From Bacteroidota bacterium (GTDB lineage: Bacteria > Bacteroidota > Bacteroidia > Bacteroidales > P3): 32,406 nucleotides of DNA. This document shows, piece by piece, positions 32,285 to 32,406 of the stretch. Position 1 is the stretch's first letter, and every line of letters begins with the position of its first letter. Where the stretch lies: NCBI GenBank assembly GCA_017860255.1, contig JAFNAR010000030.1, forward strand, positions 1 through 32,406, written 5' to 3'. Below the pieces are notes generated by a model. That model saw only the letters and a list, made by a program, of their open reading frames with translations. It was not told the origin of the DNA and searched no databases. Both the position numbers and the translations under genes were made by a program.

Positions 32285-32404
32285 TTAATTAATTTCTTTA
32301 ATATTTGTTATGGATAAATAATCTTCAATCCATCTAAATTTTATTGTTTCATATTTAAATAACCATATTGCCCTGTAATATGCTTTGTACGACATTGCAA
32401 CGCT
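32285..32404 (-). CDS. Possible C-terminal end of an unidentified protein, partial
   Basis: On the minus strand a frame enters from the right edge and runs 39 codons to a TAA whose complement is at 32285-32287. It encodes SVAMSYKAYYRAIWLFKYET and continues through FRWIEDYLSI to end in KEIN. The other two minus-strand frames close earlier. Aromatic-rich helices of this kind could end a transferase or membrane-associated enzyme, but nothing is recognisable and chance is possible. Confidence 0.4.
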   Translation of the reverse strand, partial: SVAMSYKAYYRAIWLFKYETIKFRWIEDYLSITNIKEIN

Positions 32405-32406
32405 GG

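Overview
The window is strongly AT-rich DNA from a member of the Bacteroidota, most likely an anaerobic Bacteroidales. The evidence is: several surface or secreted proteins with type IX secretion C-terminal domains, both the type A 'YPNP' form and the type B gliding/CHU_C form; promoters of the Bacteroidota type (TTTG, 19-21 bp, TAnnTTTG); no clear Shine-Dalgarno sequences; GTP-type PEP carboxykinase; and rubrerythrin. No phage, plasmid, IS element, CRISPR array, rRNA or tRNA was seen. Most genes are ordinary chromosomal genes. The unusual content lies in the intergenic spacers and the surface proteins.

Layout. 1-1518: the tail of one CHU_C-domain protein, then a complete CHU_C surface protein one base later. 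1593-3392 (-): GTP-type PEP carboxykinase, ending convergently at a shared hairpin. 3532-3636: a 21-bp repeat array. 3700-8189 (+): a compact run of an RsmI-like methyltransferase, RarA, a tRNA-dihydrouridine synthase and a CPA1/NhaP2-type antiporter. 8190-9100: a small lipoprotein gene, its terminator and a 22-23-bp repeat array, closed by a second diverged copy of the last codons of the antiporter gene. 9197-10876 (+): a long-chain acyl-CoA ligase. 10947-11519 (-): rubrerythrin, divergent from a secreted thioredoxin-fold protein at 11639. 12309-14192 (+): a BspA-type leucine-rich-repeat protein with a T9SS type A domain. 14436-14523: another 22-bp array. 14679-15083 (+): an HU-family protein. 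15120-19982 (-): a giant SprB-like surface protein followed by RNase HI. 20030-23163 (+): an outer-membrane barrel protein and topoisomerase I. 23243-23513: two adjacent repeat arrays. 23654-26516 (+): a candidate 47-residue membrane peptide and two secreted proteins. 26678-29203 (+): chorismate synthase, a DUF4369-like lipoprotein and an LpxH-type hydrolase. 29279-30385 (+): GcvT. 30462-32147 (+): a secreted endonuclease/exonuclease/phosphatase-family protein and an AlkD-like DNA glycosylase. 32205-32406: a repeat related to the 14.4-kb array and a possible partial gene on the minus strand.

The main non-coding observation is a set of at least six intergenic arrays. Units are 20-23 bp long, about two helical turns. 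Most arrays have their own sequence, but they share an architecture: short dyads in each unit, units or cores that appear in either orientation without losing phase, and in one case dyad symmetry of the whole array. The second is the duplicated gene tail at 9062-9100. It encodes the same peptide as the antiporter C-terminus with mostly synonymous changes, which suggests that the segment between the copies was inserted or exchanged.

All calls come from reading motifs. No database search was run, so family-level names are firmer than substrate-level ones.
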